A DNA stretch of 64,000 nucleotides from contig NZ_FQXV01000013.1 of the NCBI RefSeq assembly GCF_900130065.1, positions 62,001-126,000 of the forward strand, written 5' to 3'. A model generated the notes under the pieces. The model did not search any database. It saw nothing but the letters and a program-made list of their open reading frames with translations, and was not told the DNA's origin. Below are positions 17,180-27,337 of the stretch, in pieces. Source of the stretch: Sporobacter termitidis DSM 10068 (GTDB lineage Bacteria; Bacillota; Clostridia; Oscillospirales; Oscillospiraceae). Both the position numbers and the translations under genes were made by a program. Within the stretch, counting starts at the first letter, position 1, and the number at the start of each line of letters is the position of its first letter.

Positions 17180-18667
17180 TTATCCATGCGATGAGAGCTG
17201 CCCGGAGCAGAAGGGGACAATGCGCGCCTTGTGCTCCAGCACCCTGTCGATATTCTCTATATATTCATATGGATACTTCAGGTTGAATATCCGTTCGATC
17301 CGGCCCGAATCCTGCCGGACGAGCTTTGTGACGCCCCCGCCGCCAAGGGCGAGGATCGTGGCCAGCTCCTCCATGATGAGGATATTGTACAGGCTGGCGC
17401 TGCCCTCGCGGCACCAGCCGACGTTTTCAAAGCCGCCGGACATGAACTTCTGCCGGTAGAGGTAATAGGGCTCATAGCCGCCGCCCCGCAGGCGCTCTCC
17501 GGCGTAGTCCAGCATGGCGGAGACCTCCCCGGCGCCGGGGAGGTCGGTGCCCTCCAGCGTCAGGCGCGTGCCCTTCTTGAGCGCCAGCGTGTGGACGGTG
17601 ACGTTTTCCGGGTCCAGCGACAGGACCGCGTCCAGGGAGGAGGCGAAGGTTCCGGCGGTGTCGGCGGGCAGCCCCGCGATGAGGTCCATGTTGATACAGT
17701 CAAAGCCCGCCGCCCGCGCCCGCGCCACGGCGTTCACCATGTCCTGCGCCGTGTGGCGGCGCCCGATGGCGCGCAGCACACCGTCCGACATTGACTGCGG
17801 GTTGATGCTGATCCTATCCGCGCCGTTTCGGCGGATCGCCTCCAGCTTTTCCGGCGTGATGGTGTCCGGCCGCCCGGCCTCGACGGTGTACTCGCGGATG
17901 TTCGTCAGGTCAAAAGACGCGCGGAGCTTTACCATCAGCCGGTCCAATTGCCTGTCGTCCAGCGTCGTCGGCGTGCCGCCGCCGATGTAGACGGCAGCGA
18001 CGTTGAGGCCCAGGTCATGAACGAGCGGGGCCAGCGCGTCGATCTCCCTGTGCAGCGCCTCCAGAAACGGCGCGATCAGCTTTATGGATTTTTCAACGCT
18101 GTGGCTGACAAAGCTGCAGTAATGGCAGCGCGTGGGGCAGAAGGGGATGCCGACGTACAGCGCGATATCCCGCGCCTCCAGAGTTTTCTTGACGTCAAGG
18201 CTCGCCCTGGCCGTGTCGATGCAGAGCGCGGCGCGCTCCGGCGAGACAAAATACTCGTTTTCCAGTACGGCGCGCGCCCGGCGCTCGGTAAAGCCCCGCT
18301 CCAATAGCCCCGACGCGAGCTTGCCGGGGCGGATGCCGGTCAGGGCGCCCCAGACGGGCGTTTTTCCCGTGGCCTCCCTTGCCGCTTTATAAAACGAGAG
18401 CTTGAGAATCTTCTGCAGGAGCCGGTCGGCGGCGAGCTTGTCGGTCAAAAGCGCCCTGCGCGCCCGGGAGAGTCCCCTGTAAACACGATCCCCCGAATAA
18501 ACGCGCGTCACCGCCGTGGCGCAGGTTTCCCCGTACGTCAGGCAGACCTCGGCGGACAGGGTGTCCGCCCCGGCGATGCCGTATACGGGGCGCTCGTCCG
18601 GGTACATCATGAGCATGATCTGCTCGACGGCGTACTTGTAGTCGTGGCCCTTGAGCTCCAGAATCAT
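17180..18667 (-). CDS. hemZ: HemZ, oxygen-independent coproporphyrinogen dehydrogenase-like radical SAM protein
   Basis: 495 aa radical SAM enzyme. The FeS motif CPTRCHYCSF places Cys at residues 177, 181 and 184, followed by AVYIGGGTPTTLDD and SINPQSMSDGVL. The long N-terminal region before the radical SAM core is typical of HemZ rather than HemN. The expected reaction is oxidative decarboxylation of coproporphyrinogen III, although some HemN/HemZ/HemW-like proteins have other heme-related roles. The ATG overlaps the stop of the MBL gene by 4 bp (ATGA), so the two are coupled. Confidence 0.9.
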   Translation of the reverse strand: MILELKGHDYKYAVEQIMLMMYPDERPVYGIAGADTLSAEVCLTYGETCATAVTRVYSGDRVYRGLSRARRALLTDKLAADRLLQKILKLSFYKAAREATGKTPVWGALTGIRPGKLASGLLERGFTERRARAVLENEYFVSPERAALCIDTARASLDVKKTLEARDIALYVGIPFCPTRCHYCSFVSHSVEKSIKLIAPFLEALHREIDALAPLVHDLGLNVAAVYIGGGTPTTLDDRQLDRLMVKLRASFDLTNIREYTVEAGRPDTITPEKLEAIRRNGADRISINPQSMSDGVLRAIGRRHTAQDMVNAVARARAAGFDCINMDLIAGLPADTAGTFASSLDAVLSLDPENVTVHTLALKKGTRLTLEGTDLPGAGEVSAMLDYAGERLRGGGYEPYYLYRQKFMSGGFENVGWCREGSASLYNILIMEELATILALGGGGVTKLVRQDSGRIERIFNLKYPYEYIENIDRVLEHKARIVPFCSGQLSSHG

Positions 18668-19287
18668 CTGCCGCCGAATTCCTCCCGGGCGTACTTCATA
18701 TAGCCGTTAAAGCGGCGCTCGCGGTCCAGTGTCGTGGCGTCCATATGGCCGGGGTAGACCTCAAAATCGCCCGTCAGGTCCGCCAGGCGGTTCAGGGAGC
18801 GCAGGAGCTTCTGTACGTTGCCCTCACCCAGGTCGGTCCGGCCGGCGCTGTCCCGGAAAAGCGTGTCGCCGGTGAAGAGCGCGTTTTCGCAGCGGAGCGT
18901 CACGGAGCCGGGGGAGTGGCCCGGCGTTTCCAGCACGGTAAAGCGCAGGCCGCCCACATCGAGCTCGTCGCCCTCGGCGTAGAACCGCACCTGCTCGTTC
19001 GCCGGGAGCTTGAACTGGTCGTAAGCCTCGCCGGTGACGGCGTCGTTTTTGTGGATAAAGACAGGCGCGCCGGTCTCCTCGCTGACGGTGTAGACGGCCA
19101 GCCGGTGGTCAAAATGCCCGTGCGTCAGAAAGATCGCGCGGGCCTTCAGCTGGTTGGACTCGATATAATCCAAAATCGCGTTCGATTCGTCGCCGGGGTC
19201 GATAACGGCGCAAAGCAGCGTCTTTTCGTCCGTGACGATATAGCAGTTGGTTTCGATCTGGCCCACCACGAGGGTTTTTATCAGCAT
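18664..19287 (-). CDS. MBL-fold metallo-hydrolase (glyoxalase II-like, YqgX family)
   Basis: 207 aa single-domain metallo-beta-lactamase-fold hydrolase. The metal motif THGHFDH is at residues about 55-61, and later His/Asp residues lie in ETPGHSPGS, FTGDTLF and VYPGHMD. These fit YqgX/glyoxalase II-like hydrolases acting on thioesters such as S-lactoylglutathione analogues, but the true substrate is unknown. GAGGAG precedes the ATG by nine bases. It lies between dtd and hemZ with a 39-bp gap and a 4-bp overlap, so it is one operon with them. Confidence 0.88.
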   Translation of the reverse strand: MLIKTLVVGQIETNCYIVTDEKTLLCAVIDPGDESNAILDYIESNQLKARAIFLTHGHFDHRLAVYTVSEETGAPVFIHKNDAVTGEAYDQFKLPANEQVRFYAEGDELDVGGLRFTVLETPGHSPGSVTLRCENALFTGDTLFRDSAGRTDLGEGNVQKLLRSLNRLADLTGDFEVYPGHMDATTLDRERRFNGYMKYAREEFGGR

Positions 19288-19326
19288 AGCGGTAACTCCT
19301 CAATAAAGTAATTATGGAAAGCGCTT

Positions 19327-19770
19327 TTATAGGCGGTCGGTGTCCAAAAGGAGCGTCACAGGCCCGTCGTTTACCGAGGCCACCTTCATGTCCGCGCCGA
19401 AGAGCCCGGTCTGCGTATGAAAGCCCGCCTCGCGGCACGCCTCGATAAAAAGCTCGTACAGCGGCACGGCGATATCCGGCTTTGCCGTGCCCGTAAACCC
19501 GGGGCGCCGGCTTTTTAAATCGGCGTACAGCGTAAACTGGGATACGACGAGCACGGCGCCGCCGACTGAGGCGAGATTCAAATTCATTTTCCCGTTCTCA
19601 TCCTCAAAAATTCTGAGGCCCAGCACCTTGTCGGCGAGCCTTACGGCGTCCGCGGGCGCGTCCTCCGGCCCGACGCCCAAGAGGACGAGAAGCCCCCTGC
19701 CGATCTCTCCGGCGACCTTGCCGTCCACCGTCACAGCGGCGGAGGAAACACGGGTGACAACAGCGCGCAT
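19327..19770 (-). CDS. dtd: D-aminoacyl-tRNA deacylase
   Basis: 147 aa, full length for Dtd. It removes D-amino acids wrongly attached to tRNA. Diagnostic blocks are [17 protein letters not shown] at the start, [11 protein letters not shown] in the middle, and [11 protein letters not shown] near the end, which contains the GPVT substrate-gating motif. It is upstream of the MBL hydrolase and hemZ in the same direction. In many Clostridia dtd follows relA in one operon; here relA is upstream on the same strand, but 0.8 kb of palindromic DNA now separates them. Confidence 0.95.
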   Translation of the reverse strand: MRAVVTRVSSAAVTVDGKVAGEIGRGLLVLLGVGPEDAPADAVRLADKVLGLRIFEDENGKMNLNLASVGGAVLVVSQFTLYADLKSRRPGFTGTAKPDIAVPLYELFIEACREAGFHTQTGLFGADMKVASVNDGPVTLLLDTDRL

Positions 19771-19796
19771 GATATCAGTCCTTTGGTGTTAATAGC

Positions 19797-20564
19797 TTGC
19801 AGTATACGCGCCCCCACTGTCATTCCCGCGAAGGCGGGAATCTACGTCCCCTGCGGCGTATATTGCTTTCGGTAGGGCAAGGGCTCTGCCCTTGCCGCGC
19901 CCTTGCCGGCGCGGCGGACAAAATGCAACAGGGTGGGCAGACGGTCAACGCATCACCCAAAATCCCCAATCCACGTGCTATACTAAAGCTGAAACAATCT
20001 GTCTTTGAGACTCCGGGGGCTGACAAAAAAAGAAATATATATATACGCCAAAATGAGATTTTCAAAAGTCGGTTATCCTGTCATTGCAACGCTTTGATGT
20101 CCGCCCAGGTCAAAAGGATTTAATAATTTCGTAATAATTGAACGGAAATACAAGCCCAAAAAAGACTTTTCAGGAGAAATACAAGGCCATTTTCGCAAAA
20201 TGCGCGCCAAAAATCAAGTTTACCGGTCCCTTTTGAGCCGATACAAGGCATTTTTTCAGCAAGATTTAGCAGTATTGCTGCTTTCCGCAGGGACGACCAC
20301 TGGTCGTCCGCCCTTGTCCGCGCGACGCGGCACAAGAGCAATCCTCAGTCGCCTGCGGCGACAACGCCTTTGCCAAAGGAGCCTTGGGACGCGGCGGGCG
20401 ATTCGTGAATCGCCCCTACAAGTATAGCCATTATACAGGGTACAAACGCAACCCCGAGCGCATGAGGTCCGGGGCGGAGCCCCGAACGGGGCATGGGGCG
20501 CAGCTCCATAAAAAGGGGTCATAGGGCGCAGCCCTATACCTTTTGTGGGCGGGTGGGCGGGCTT
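19797..20564. repeat. Palindrome-rich repeat cluster between relA and dtd
   Basis: About 770 bp with no gene but several separate short palindromes: ATTCCCGC / GCGGGAAT (19822-19841), GGCAAGGGC / GCCCTTGCC (19876-19896), GGACGACCA / TGGTCGTCC (20291-20309), GGGCGATTC / GAATCGCCC (20396-20415), and GGGGC/GCCCC-type repeats around 20470-20540. Such units are typical of dispersed REP-like elements collected at one site. The insertion splits what is often a relA-dtd operon. Confidence 0.65.
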
Positions 20565-22739
20565 TTATCCGTCGCCGCGGCGGATTTCCAGGACGCCGGG
20601 AACGGCGGCCAGGCGCGCCATGGCGACGTTCAGGTCGTCGCGGTTCTTGACCTCAATGACGATGGAGATGGCGGTGGTGTCGCCCTGGTCCTTGGCGGAC
20701 ATGGAGGTCATCTTGATTTTCAGGCCGTTGAGGATGGTCGCCACGTCCACCACGATGCCGCTGCGTTCCCGGGCGGTGATGAACAGCGCCGTGGAGTAGA
20801 TGTCGTCGTCGGTGTTGGCCCAGGCCACGCGGACCCAGCGGCCGGCCTCCTCGGGGTTTTCGGCCGATTTAAGGTAGTTTTTACAGTCCTGCCGGTGAAC
20901 GGATACGCCGAAGCCCCGTGTGATAAAGCCGATGGACTCGTCGCCGGGCACCGGCGTGCAGCAGCGGGCAAATTTGATGAGAACGTTGTCCACGCCCTCC
21001 ACAAGGATGCCGTGGATGGGCTTGAGCTTTTTATCCGGCCGTACCTCAAAGGGAGTGACCTCGGTCTTTTTGACCCGGTCGATCGTCCGGAGCTCGTCGC
21101 GGATGCGGTTGACGGCCTTCTGGGCCGACATGCCGCCGTAGCCGATGGCGGCGTAAAGCTCCTCCAGCGTCGGAAAGGCGAGCCTTTTGAGGAGGCGGGG
21201 CAGGATGTCCTCGCGGGTAAGGTCCGACATGGACAGCAGGACGCGCCGGAGCTCGGCCTCAAAGGCGAGCTTGCCCGCCGTGATATTTTCCTCACGCTTT
21301 TCCTTCTTGAACCACTGGCGGATCTTGTTGCGGGCCTCCGGGCTTTTGACGATGTTCAGCCAGTCGCGGCTGGGGCCCTTGGAGGAGTTGGAGGTCAGCA
21401 CCTCGACGATATCGCCGTTCTGGAGCTCGTGGTTAAAGGGGACGATGCGGCCGTTGACGATGGCGCCCGTCATCCTGTTGCCCACGGCGGAATGGATGTT
21501 GTACGCAAAGTCGATGGGCGTGGCCCCGGCGGGCAGATTGATGACGTCGCCCCGGGGCGTGAAGACGAAAACCTCGTCGGAGAACATGTCGATCTTCAGG
21601 TCCTGAAAGAAGTCCTGGGCGTCGCTGTCCTGCTGGGACTCGAGGAGGCGGCGGACCCAGGCGAATTTCTCCTCGTCGGCGAACTTGCCGCTGATGCCCT
21701 CCTTGTACTTCCAGTGGGCGGCGATGCCGTATTCCGCCGTGTGGTGCATCTCCCAGGTGCGGATCTGCACCTCGAAGGGGATGCCCTCCGTGCCGATAAC
21801 GGTGGTGTGGAGGCTCTGGTACATGTTCGGCTTCGGGGTGCCGATGTAGTCCTTGAAATGGCCGGGGATAGGCCGGAACATCTCGTGGATGTAGCCCAGG
21901 ACGTTATAGCAGTCGGCGATGTCGTTGACGATCACGCGGAAGGCGTACAGGTCCAAAACCTCGGAGAGCGTTTTGTTTTGGCTGTACATCTTCCTGTAAA
22001 TGCTGTAGATATGCTTGACGCGCCCGTAGACGTCGCAGTTGATGCCGTTGTCGTGCAGGCGCTCGGAAATTTTGTTCTGGATGGTGTCGATAAAGGTGTC
22101 GTTGGAGCTCAGGATTTTTTTGAGCCCGTCCTCGATCTCGGCGTACCCGATGGGGTCGAGATAGTAGATGGACAGGTCCTCCAGCTCCCATTTGATCTTC
22201 TGCATGCCGAGGCGGTGCGCCAGCGGCGCGTAGATTTCCATCGTCTCCAGCGCTTTTTCCGACTGCTTCCGCGGCGTCTGGTATTCCATCGTGCGCATGT
22301 TGTGCAGCCTGTCGGCCATCTTGATGAGGATGACGCGGATGTCCTTGGCCATCGCCAGCAGCATTTTCCGCAGATTTTCCATCTGCTCCTCTTCCTTGCT
22401 GGTGTACATGACCCTGGACAGCTTCGTGACGCCCTCGACGATGTCGGCCACATTGCTGCCGAAGCGCTTGGCGATCTCCTCGTGGGTGACGCCCGTGTCC
22501 TCGATCACGTCGTGCAGGAGCGCGGCGATGATGGCCTCCTCGTCCAGGCCCATCTCGGCGATGATCTCGGCGGAGGCCAGCGGGTGCGTCACATACAAGG
22601 ACCCGTCCTTGCGGCGCTGATTTTCGTGGGCGTTGGCCGCAAAATCAAAGGCGGTCCGAATCCGGGACAGGTCCGCAGTGGGATTGTTTTCCTTGATGAC
22701 CGCCTCAAAATGGGCGTATTTCTTCATGAGCTCTTCCAT
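20565..22739 (-). CDS. relA: RelA/SpoT bifunctional (p)ppGpp synthetase/hydrolase
   Basis: 724 aa, full-length Rel. In order: an HD hydrolase domain (YVTHPLASAEII, ALLHDVIEDTG), a synthetase domain (KWELEDLSIYYLDP, YQSLHTTVIG), a TGS domain (VFVFTPRGDVINLPAGATPIDFAYNIH), a zinc-finger/helical region (FARCCTPVPGDESIGFITRG) and a C-terminal ACT domain. The hydrolase motif is intact, so both making and breaking of the alarmone is expected. The ATG directly abuts the recJ stop (22740), so the two are cotranscribed from the promoter upstream of recJ. Confidence 0.97.
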   Translation of the reverse strand: MEELMKKYAHFEAVIKENNPTADLSRIRTAFDFAANAHENQRRKDGSLYVTHPLASAEIIAEMGLDEEAIIAALLHDVIEDTGVTHEEIAKRFGSNVADIVEGVTKLSRVMYTSKEEEQMENLRKMLLAMAKDIRVILIKMADRLHNMRTMEYQTPRKQSEKALETMEIYAPLAHRLGMQKIKWELEDLSIYYLDPIGYAEIEDGLKKILSSNDTFIDTIQNKISERLHDNGINCDVYGRVKHIYSIYRKMYSQNKTLSEVLDLYAFRVIVNDIADCYNVLGYIHEMFRPIPGHFKDYIGTPKPNMYQSLHTTVIGTEGIPFEVQIRTWEMHHTAEYGIAAHWKYKEGISGKFADEEKFAWVRRLLESQQDSDAQDFFQDLKIDMFSDEVFVFTPRGDVINLPAGATPIDFAYNIHSAVGNRMTGAIVNGRIVPFNHELQNGDIVEVLTSNSSKGPSRDWLNIVKSPEARNKIRQWFKKEKREENITAGKLAFEAELRRVLLSMSDLTREDILPRLLKRLAFPTLEELYAAIGYGGMSAQKAVNRIRDELRTIDRVKKTEVTPFEVRPDKKLKPIHGILVEGVDNVLIKFARCCTPVPGDESIGFITRGFGVSVHRQDCKNYLKSAENPEEAGRWVRVAWANTDDDIYSTALFITARERSGIVVDVATILNGLKIKMTSMSAKDQGDTTAISIVIEVKNRDDLNVAMARLAAVPGVLEIRRGDG

Positions 22740-24440
22740 TTAAAACGACTCCGAATGTGCGCGTATATCAATGATATGCAGCTGGACGTTCCGCCAGCCG
22801 CGATATTCATTGACCTGAGGCTCAAAAGCCACGTCCACGACGTCGCCCTCGCTCGCGCCCAGGTCCTCGGCGCAGCGCCCGAAACAGATGCAGTCAAAGC
22901 TTTTGCCGGCCTTTAGTATGCGCAGTTTCGTGTGCTTTCCCCCGCCCACGGGGATGACGTTATTCAAAACGGCGCCCCGCATGCAAAGGAACGGCGGCAG
23001 AAAGCTGTTGCCGAACGGTTCGATCCGCTCCAGCGCCGTGACGTTTTCCAGCGTTAAAAGCTCCGGCTTGATGACCTCGAAATCCAGCCGCAGCGTCGGC
23101 ACGGCGGGGATTTTAATCGTCTCGTGGTAATACGAGAAAATCCGTTCGCGGAACTGGCCGATTTTGTCCTCGGTGATCGTCAGCCCGGCGGCCATCTCGT
23201 GCCCGCCGAAATTTTCCAGAAGGTCGCTGCACTTTTCCAGGGCGGAGTACATCTTGAAAGAGCCAAAGCTCCGGCAGGAGCCGCGCCCGACGCCGTCGTC
23301 GCCCACGCTGATCATGACGGCGGGGAACAGAAACTGCTCGGCGATACGCGCGGCGACGATGCCCATAACGCCCTGATACCAGCCGCGGCTCTCCAGGACG
23401 ACGGGGCCCTTCGGCGGCTTTTCCAGCAGCGCCGTGTACGCCTCCTCAAAAATGCCGGACTCCAGCTCCCGCCGCTCGTTGTTCAGGCTGCAGAGCTCTA
23501 AGGTGAGCTGCTCGGCCTCCTCCTCGCTCTCCGTCAGCAAAAGGTCCACGGTGAGGGAGGTGCGGCCCATCCGGCCGGCCGCGTTTAAGCGCGGGGCCAG
23601 CACAAAGCCGATGGTCGGCGTGGTGATATCCCGCCGCTCCACGCAGGTCTCGCGCATGAGGCGGCGCAGGCCGGGGCGGCTTTTCTTGTTCAGCGCGTGC
23701 AGCCCGCGCCGGATGAGAATCCTGTTTTCGCCCACGACCGACATCACGTCCGCAATCGTGCCGATGGCGACAAAATCCCCGTACTGCAGCAGCAGGCTCT
23801 CAATATCCCGGCCGCGCTCCAGGGCGCAGACCAGCTTGAAAGCGACGCCGACGCCGGCCAGGGATTTGTTGGGGTACGGACAGTCCCGCCGCTTGGGGTC
23901 CACAACGGCCAGGGCGTCCGGCAGGGTCTCCTTGCACTCGTGATGGTCCGTGATGATAAGGTCGATGCCGAGCTCTTTGGCGTAGAGCGCTTCCTCCAGG
24001 GCGGTGATCCCGCAGTCCACTGTCACGACCAGCGAGACGCCCCGGGCGGCGAGCGCTTCCAGGGCGCAATTGTTGACGCCGTAGCCCTCATCCATCCGGC
24101 CTGGTATGTATATCTCAAAATCGGCGCCCTGCGCCCGGAAATAACAGGCCAGCAGGCAGCTGGCCGTCATACCGTCCACGTCGTAATCGCCGTAAACGGC
24201 GATGCGCTCGCCGTTTCTTATCGCCGCCCGTATGCGCTCGACGGCGGCGTCCATATCCTTGAGGAGGAACGGGTCGGCGATCAGGCTCAGGTCTTCACGG
24301 AGGAATTCCCGGGCGGCGTCCACCGTCGTCATGCCGCGCGCGGCAAGAAAAACCGAAACAAGCGGATTAATCCCGCTCCGGCTCAACTTGACGGCGGCAG
24401 CCCTGTCATATCCTTTGACGACCCAATCGACGAATTTCAT
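22740..24440 (-). CDS. recJ: Single-stranded-DNA-specific exonuclease RecJ
   Basis: 566 aa, 5'-3' single-strand DNA exonuclease for recombination and mismatch repair. It has DHH phosphoesterase motifs GDYDVDGMTAS, VTVDCGITA, IITDHHE and PNKSLAGVGVAFKL, then a DHHA1 region (GRGSCRSFGSFKMY, GGHEMAAGLTI) and a C-terminal OB-fold. Next to relA and divergent from mutS, it sits beside a partner of the same repair pathway. A good promoter is visible at 24509-24537. Confidence 0.95.
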   Translation of the reverse strand: MKFVDWVVKGYDRAAAVKLSRSGINPLVSVFLAARGMTTVDAAREFLREDLSLIADPFLLKDMDAAVERIRAAIRNGERIAVYGDYDVDGMTASCLLACYFRAQGADFEIYIPGRMDEGYGVNNCALEALAARGVSLVVTVDCGITALEEALYAKELGIDLIITDHHECKETLPDALAVVDPKRRDCPYPNKSLAGVGVAFKLVCALERGRDIESLLLQYGDFVAIGTIADVMSVVGENRILIRRGLHALNKKSRPGLRRLMRETCVERRDITTPTIGFVLAPRLNAAGRMGRTSLTVDLLLTESEEEAEQLTLELCSLNNERRELESGIFEEAYTALLEKPPKGPVVLESRGWYQGVMGIVAARIAEQFLFPAVMISVGDDGVGRGSCRSFGSFKMYSALEKCSDLLENFGGHEMAAGLTITEDKIGQFRERIFSYYHETIKIPAVPTLRLDFEVIKPELLTLENVTALERIEPFGNSFLPPFLCMRGAVLNNVIPVGGGKHTKLRILKAGKSFDCICFGRCAEDLGASEGDVVDVAFEPQVNEYRGWRNVQLHIIDIRAHSESF

Positions 24441-24508
24441 AAATAATCAGTCTCCGAAAACACGCGCGATCCCCGTTTCCCGCGCGACATATCCACTAAT
24501 ATCTTTTT

Positions 24509-24537
24509 ACTATATCAAAAACTGACACGTTTCTCAA
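24509..24537 (-). promoter_or_regulatory. SigA-type promoter of recJ-relA
   Basis: Minus strand: TTGAGA (24532-24537), 17-bp spacer, TATAGT (24509-24514), about 70 bp before the recJ start. It is divergent from the mutS promoter. Confidence 0.75.
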
Positions 24538-24604
24538 TAGATAAATCGGCAAATTTACCGTGCTGTCCGGCTTGCGGCGCCGTGAATATATCGTCCGGGG
24601 CGTA

Positions 24605-24633
24605 TTGAACGGGCCCGCCGTTTCTGATATACT
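24605..24633 (+). promoter_or_regulatory. SigA-type promoter of mutS
   Basis: TTGAAC (24605-24610), 17-bp spacer, TATACT (24628-24633), 40 bp before the mutS ATG. Confidence 0.75.
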
Positions 24634-24673
24634 AAAATATAACAAAAAATGACGGTCGGAGGAACGAAAGAAT

Positions 24674-27271
24674 ATGCCCGAAGTAACACCCATGATGCGG
24701 CAGTATTTCAGCATCAAGGAACGCAATACAGACTGTATCCTCTTTTTCCGTCTCGGCGATTTCTACGAAATGTTCGGCGACGACGCGCTGACTGCGTCAA
24801 AGGAGCTGGACCTGACGCTCACCTCCCGGGACCGGCGTGCTGAGGACCCGGACGAAAAAATCCCCATGTGCGGCGTCCCATATCATTCGGCCGAGGGCTA
24901 TATCGGCAGGCTGATCGCCAAGGGCTACAAGATCGCCATCTGCGAGCAGCTGGAGGACCCGGCCACCGCCAAGGGCCTTGTGGACCGGGACATCGTGCGC
25001 ATCGTCACGCCGGGCACGCTCATCGAGTCGTCCATGCTCGACGAGGGCAAATCGAATTATCTATGCGCATTATATGTGGGCGCCCTCGATAATGCCGCCT
25101 GCTTTGCCGATCTGTCGACGGGGGAGATCAGCGTCTCCTATTTTTCCGGGGCGGACGTGGGACATCTGCTGAACGAGGTCGCGGCGTTCTCCCCGGCAGA
25201 GGCCGTGCTGAACGCGGGGGCGTATGAAAACGGCGAGCTGCACCATCTTTTAAGCGACAAGCTGGGCTGCCTATGGCAGCAGGACGACGGCCGCTTCGAC
25301 CCGGCGCAGTCCTTATCGCGCATCGCCGGGCAGTTCGGCGTCACGAGCGCGGACGAGGCGGGCATCGGCGGGAGCCCGGCCGCGGTGTGCGCCGTCGGCG
25401 CGCTGCTGTCCTACATGGCGGACACCCAGAAGACGGATTTGTCGCATCTGAGCAACCTGCGCATCAATTCCGGCGGAAAGTTCATGGAGCTGGACATCCA
25501 GACGCTCCGCAGCCTGGAGCTGGTCTCGTCGTCGCGGACCCTGGAGAAGAAGGGGAGCCTGCTGTGGGTGCTGGACAAGACGAAAACGCCCATGGGGCGG
25601 CGGCTTCTGCGCTCCTGGGTGCTGCGGCCGCTGGTTTCCACGGTGGAGGTGGGCCGGAGGCTGGCGGCGGTGGAGGAGCTTTTCTCCGAAACGGTGCTCC
25701 GCTCGGAGCTGATGCTGACGCTGCGCAATGTGGGCGACATGGAGCGCCTGATCGGCAAGATTGTCTACGGCACCGCGGGCGGCCGCGACCTGAAGGCGCT
25801 GCAGTACTCCATCGTCCAGCTGCCAAAGATACTGGCGCTGCTGGCGCCCATGAAATCCGGCCTCATGGCGGAGCTGAAGAAGATCGACGATCTCCAGGAC
25901 ATCGGCGCACTCATCGCAAAAACCATCGAGGACGACCCGCCCTTTTCCGTCCGGGAGGGCGGTTTTATCCGCCAGGGCGTCAGCGAGGAGGTCGACTACC
26001 TGCGCGGCCTTTTAAAGGATTCCACCGGCGCCATGGCGGCCATCGAGACAAAGGAGCGGGAGCGGACCGGCAAGAAGCTGAAGGTCGGCTACAACAAGGT
26101 TTTCGGCTATTATATCGAGATACCGAGGGCGCTGTCCGACAATGTGCCGGGGGACTATATCCGCAAGCAGACGCTCTCCAACTGCGAGCGGTTCATCACC
26201 CAGGAGCTCAAGGAGCTGGAGACGACGCTTTTAACGGCGAAGGACCGGGTGGCCGCCCTGGAATACGAGATTTTTGCGGACCTCCGGGAGCGCATCGCCT
26301 CGGAGGTGGGGCGCATCCAGGCCACATCATACAGCGTGGCGTCCTTTGACGCGCTGTGCTCCCTGGCGGAGACGGCGGCGAAAAACAATTACTGCATGCC
26401 GGAGGTGGACATGTCCGGCGTCATCGACATCCGGGACGGGCGCCACCCCGTGGTGGAGAAGATGCAGACGGAGTCGCTCTTTGTGCCCAACGACACGTTT
26501 ATGGACATGGACGGCGCCAGGACGCTCATCATCACAGGGCCCAACATGGCCGGCAAATCCACCTACATGCGCCAGACGGCGCTCATCGTCCTCATGGCAC
26601 AGATGGGCTCCTTCGTCCCGGCGCGCTCGGCCAGGATCGGCGTCGTCGACCGGGTGTTCACGCGCATCGGCGCCTCGGACGATCTCTCCGCCGGCAAATC
26701 CACCTTTATGGTGGAGATGACGGAGGTGGCGGAGATACTCAAAAGCGCCACGTCCAGGAGCCTTTTGATCCTGGACGAGATCGGGCGCGGCACGTCCACC
26801 TACGACGGGATGGCGGTGGCCCGGGCCGTTCTGGAATACTGCACCGACAGGCGGAAGCTGGGGGCCAAGGCGCTGTTTTCCACCCATTACCATGAGCTCA
26901 CGGCCATCGAAAAGGAGACCGGCGGCGTTAAAAATTACAGCATCTCGGCCAAAAAGCGCGGCGGCGACATTATCTTTCTCCGAAAGATCGTCCCCGGCGG
27001 GGCCGACGACAGCTACGGCATCGAGGTCGCGGGCCTGGCAGGCATCCCGGACAGCGTCATTAAGCGGGCGAAAGCCGTTCTGGCCGCGCTGGAATCGGAC
27101 AGAAAGCCGGCGTCGGCGCCCTCAAAGAAGCCGGAACCCGGCGACGGGCAGATGACGCTCCTCGATCTCGGCGGCAGCGAGATTGCCGAGACGCTGAAAA
27201 AGACCGACCTGAACACGCTGACGCCCCTGGAGGCGCTCAATCTCCTCTTCGAGCTGAAGAAAAAAATATAG
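24674..27271 (+). CDS. mutS: DNA mismatch repair protein MutS
   Basis: 865 aa, full length. The mismatch-reading motif is in FFRLGDFYEMFG (Phe-x-Glu) within the first 40 residues. The connector, lever and clamp domains follow. The ATPase has Walker A GPNMAGKSTYMRQ, Walker B LLILDEIGRGTSTYDG and ALFSTHYHELT, and the C-terminus has a linker and helical tail (LNTLTPLEALNLLFELKK). The ribosome site CGGAGG lies about nine bases before ATG 24674. mutL is not next to it; a CPBP protease gene follows after 66 bp. Confidence 0.97.
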   Translation: MPEVTPMMRQYFSIKERNTDCILFFRLGDFYEMFGDDALTASKELDLTLTSRDRRAEDPDEKIPMCGVPYHSAEGYIGRLIAKGYKIAICEQLEDPATAKGLVDRDIVRIVTPGTLIESSMLDEGKSNYLCALYVGALDNAACFADLSTGEISVSYFSGADVGHLLNEVAAFSPAEAVLNAGAYENGELHHLLSDKLGCLWQQDDGRFDPAQSLSRIAGQFGVTSADEAGIGGSPAAVCAVGALLSYMADTQKTDLSHLSNLRINSGGKFMELDIQTLRSLELVSSSRTLEKKGSLLWVLDKTKTPMGRRLLRSWVLRPLVSTVEVGRRLAAVEELFSETVLRSELMLTLRNVGDMERLIGKIVYGTAGGRDLKALQYSIVQLPKILALLAPMKSGLMAELKKIDDLQDIGALIAKTIEDDPPFSVREGGFIRQGVSEEVDYLRGLLKDSTGAMAAIETKERERTGKKLKVGYNKVFGYYIEIPRALSDNVPGDYIRKQTLSNCERFITQELKELETTLLTAKDRVAALEYEIFADLRERIASEVGRIQATSYSVASFDALCSLAETAAKNNYCMPEVDMSGVIDIRDGRHPVVEKMQTESLFVPNDTFMDMDGARTLIITGPNMAGKSTYMRQTALIVLMAQMGSFVPARSARIGVVDRVFTRIGASDDLSAGKSTFMVEMTEVAEILKSATSRSLLILDEIGRGTSTYDGMAVARAVLEYCTDRRKLGAKALFSTHYHELTAIEKETGGVKNYSISAKKRGGDIIFLRKIVPGGADDSYGIEVAGLAGIPDSVIKRAKAVLAALESDRKPASAPSKKPEPGDGQMTLLDLGGSEIAETLKKTDLNTLTPLEALNLLFELKKKI

Positions 27272-27337
27272 AACCGCTGACTGGGCCCATCGGCGCGGGG
27301 CATTTGCAACGGCAAACATAACAAAAAGGATGATCTG

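Noticed and set aside
19797-20564. CRISPR array in the repeat cluster
   Set aside because: The palindromes differ from one another and are not regularly spaced; no cas gene is present.
20493-22916. 807-aa plus-strand reading frame opposite relA
   Set aside because: It is exactly antisense to the clearly conserved relA gene; long frames on the opposite strand are expected in GC-rich coding DNA. It has Val/Asp/Gly-biased composition and no domain.
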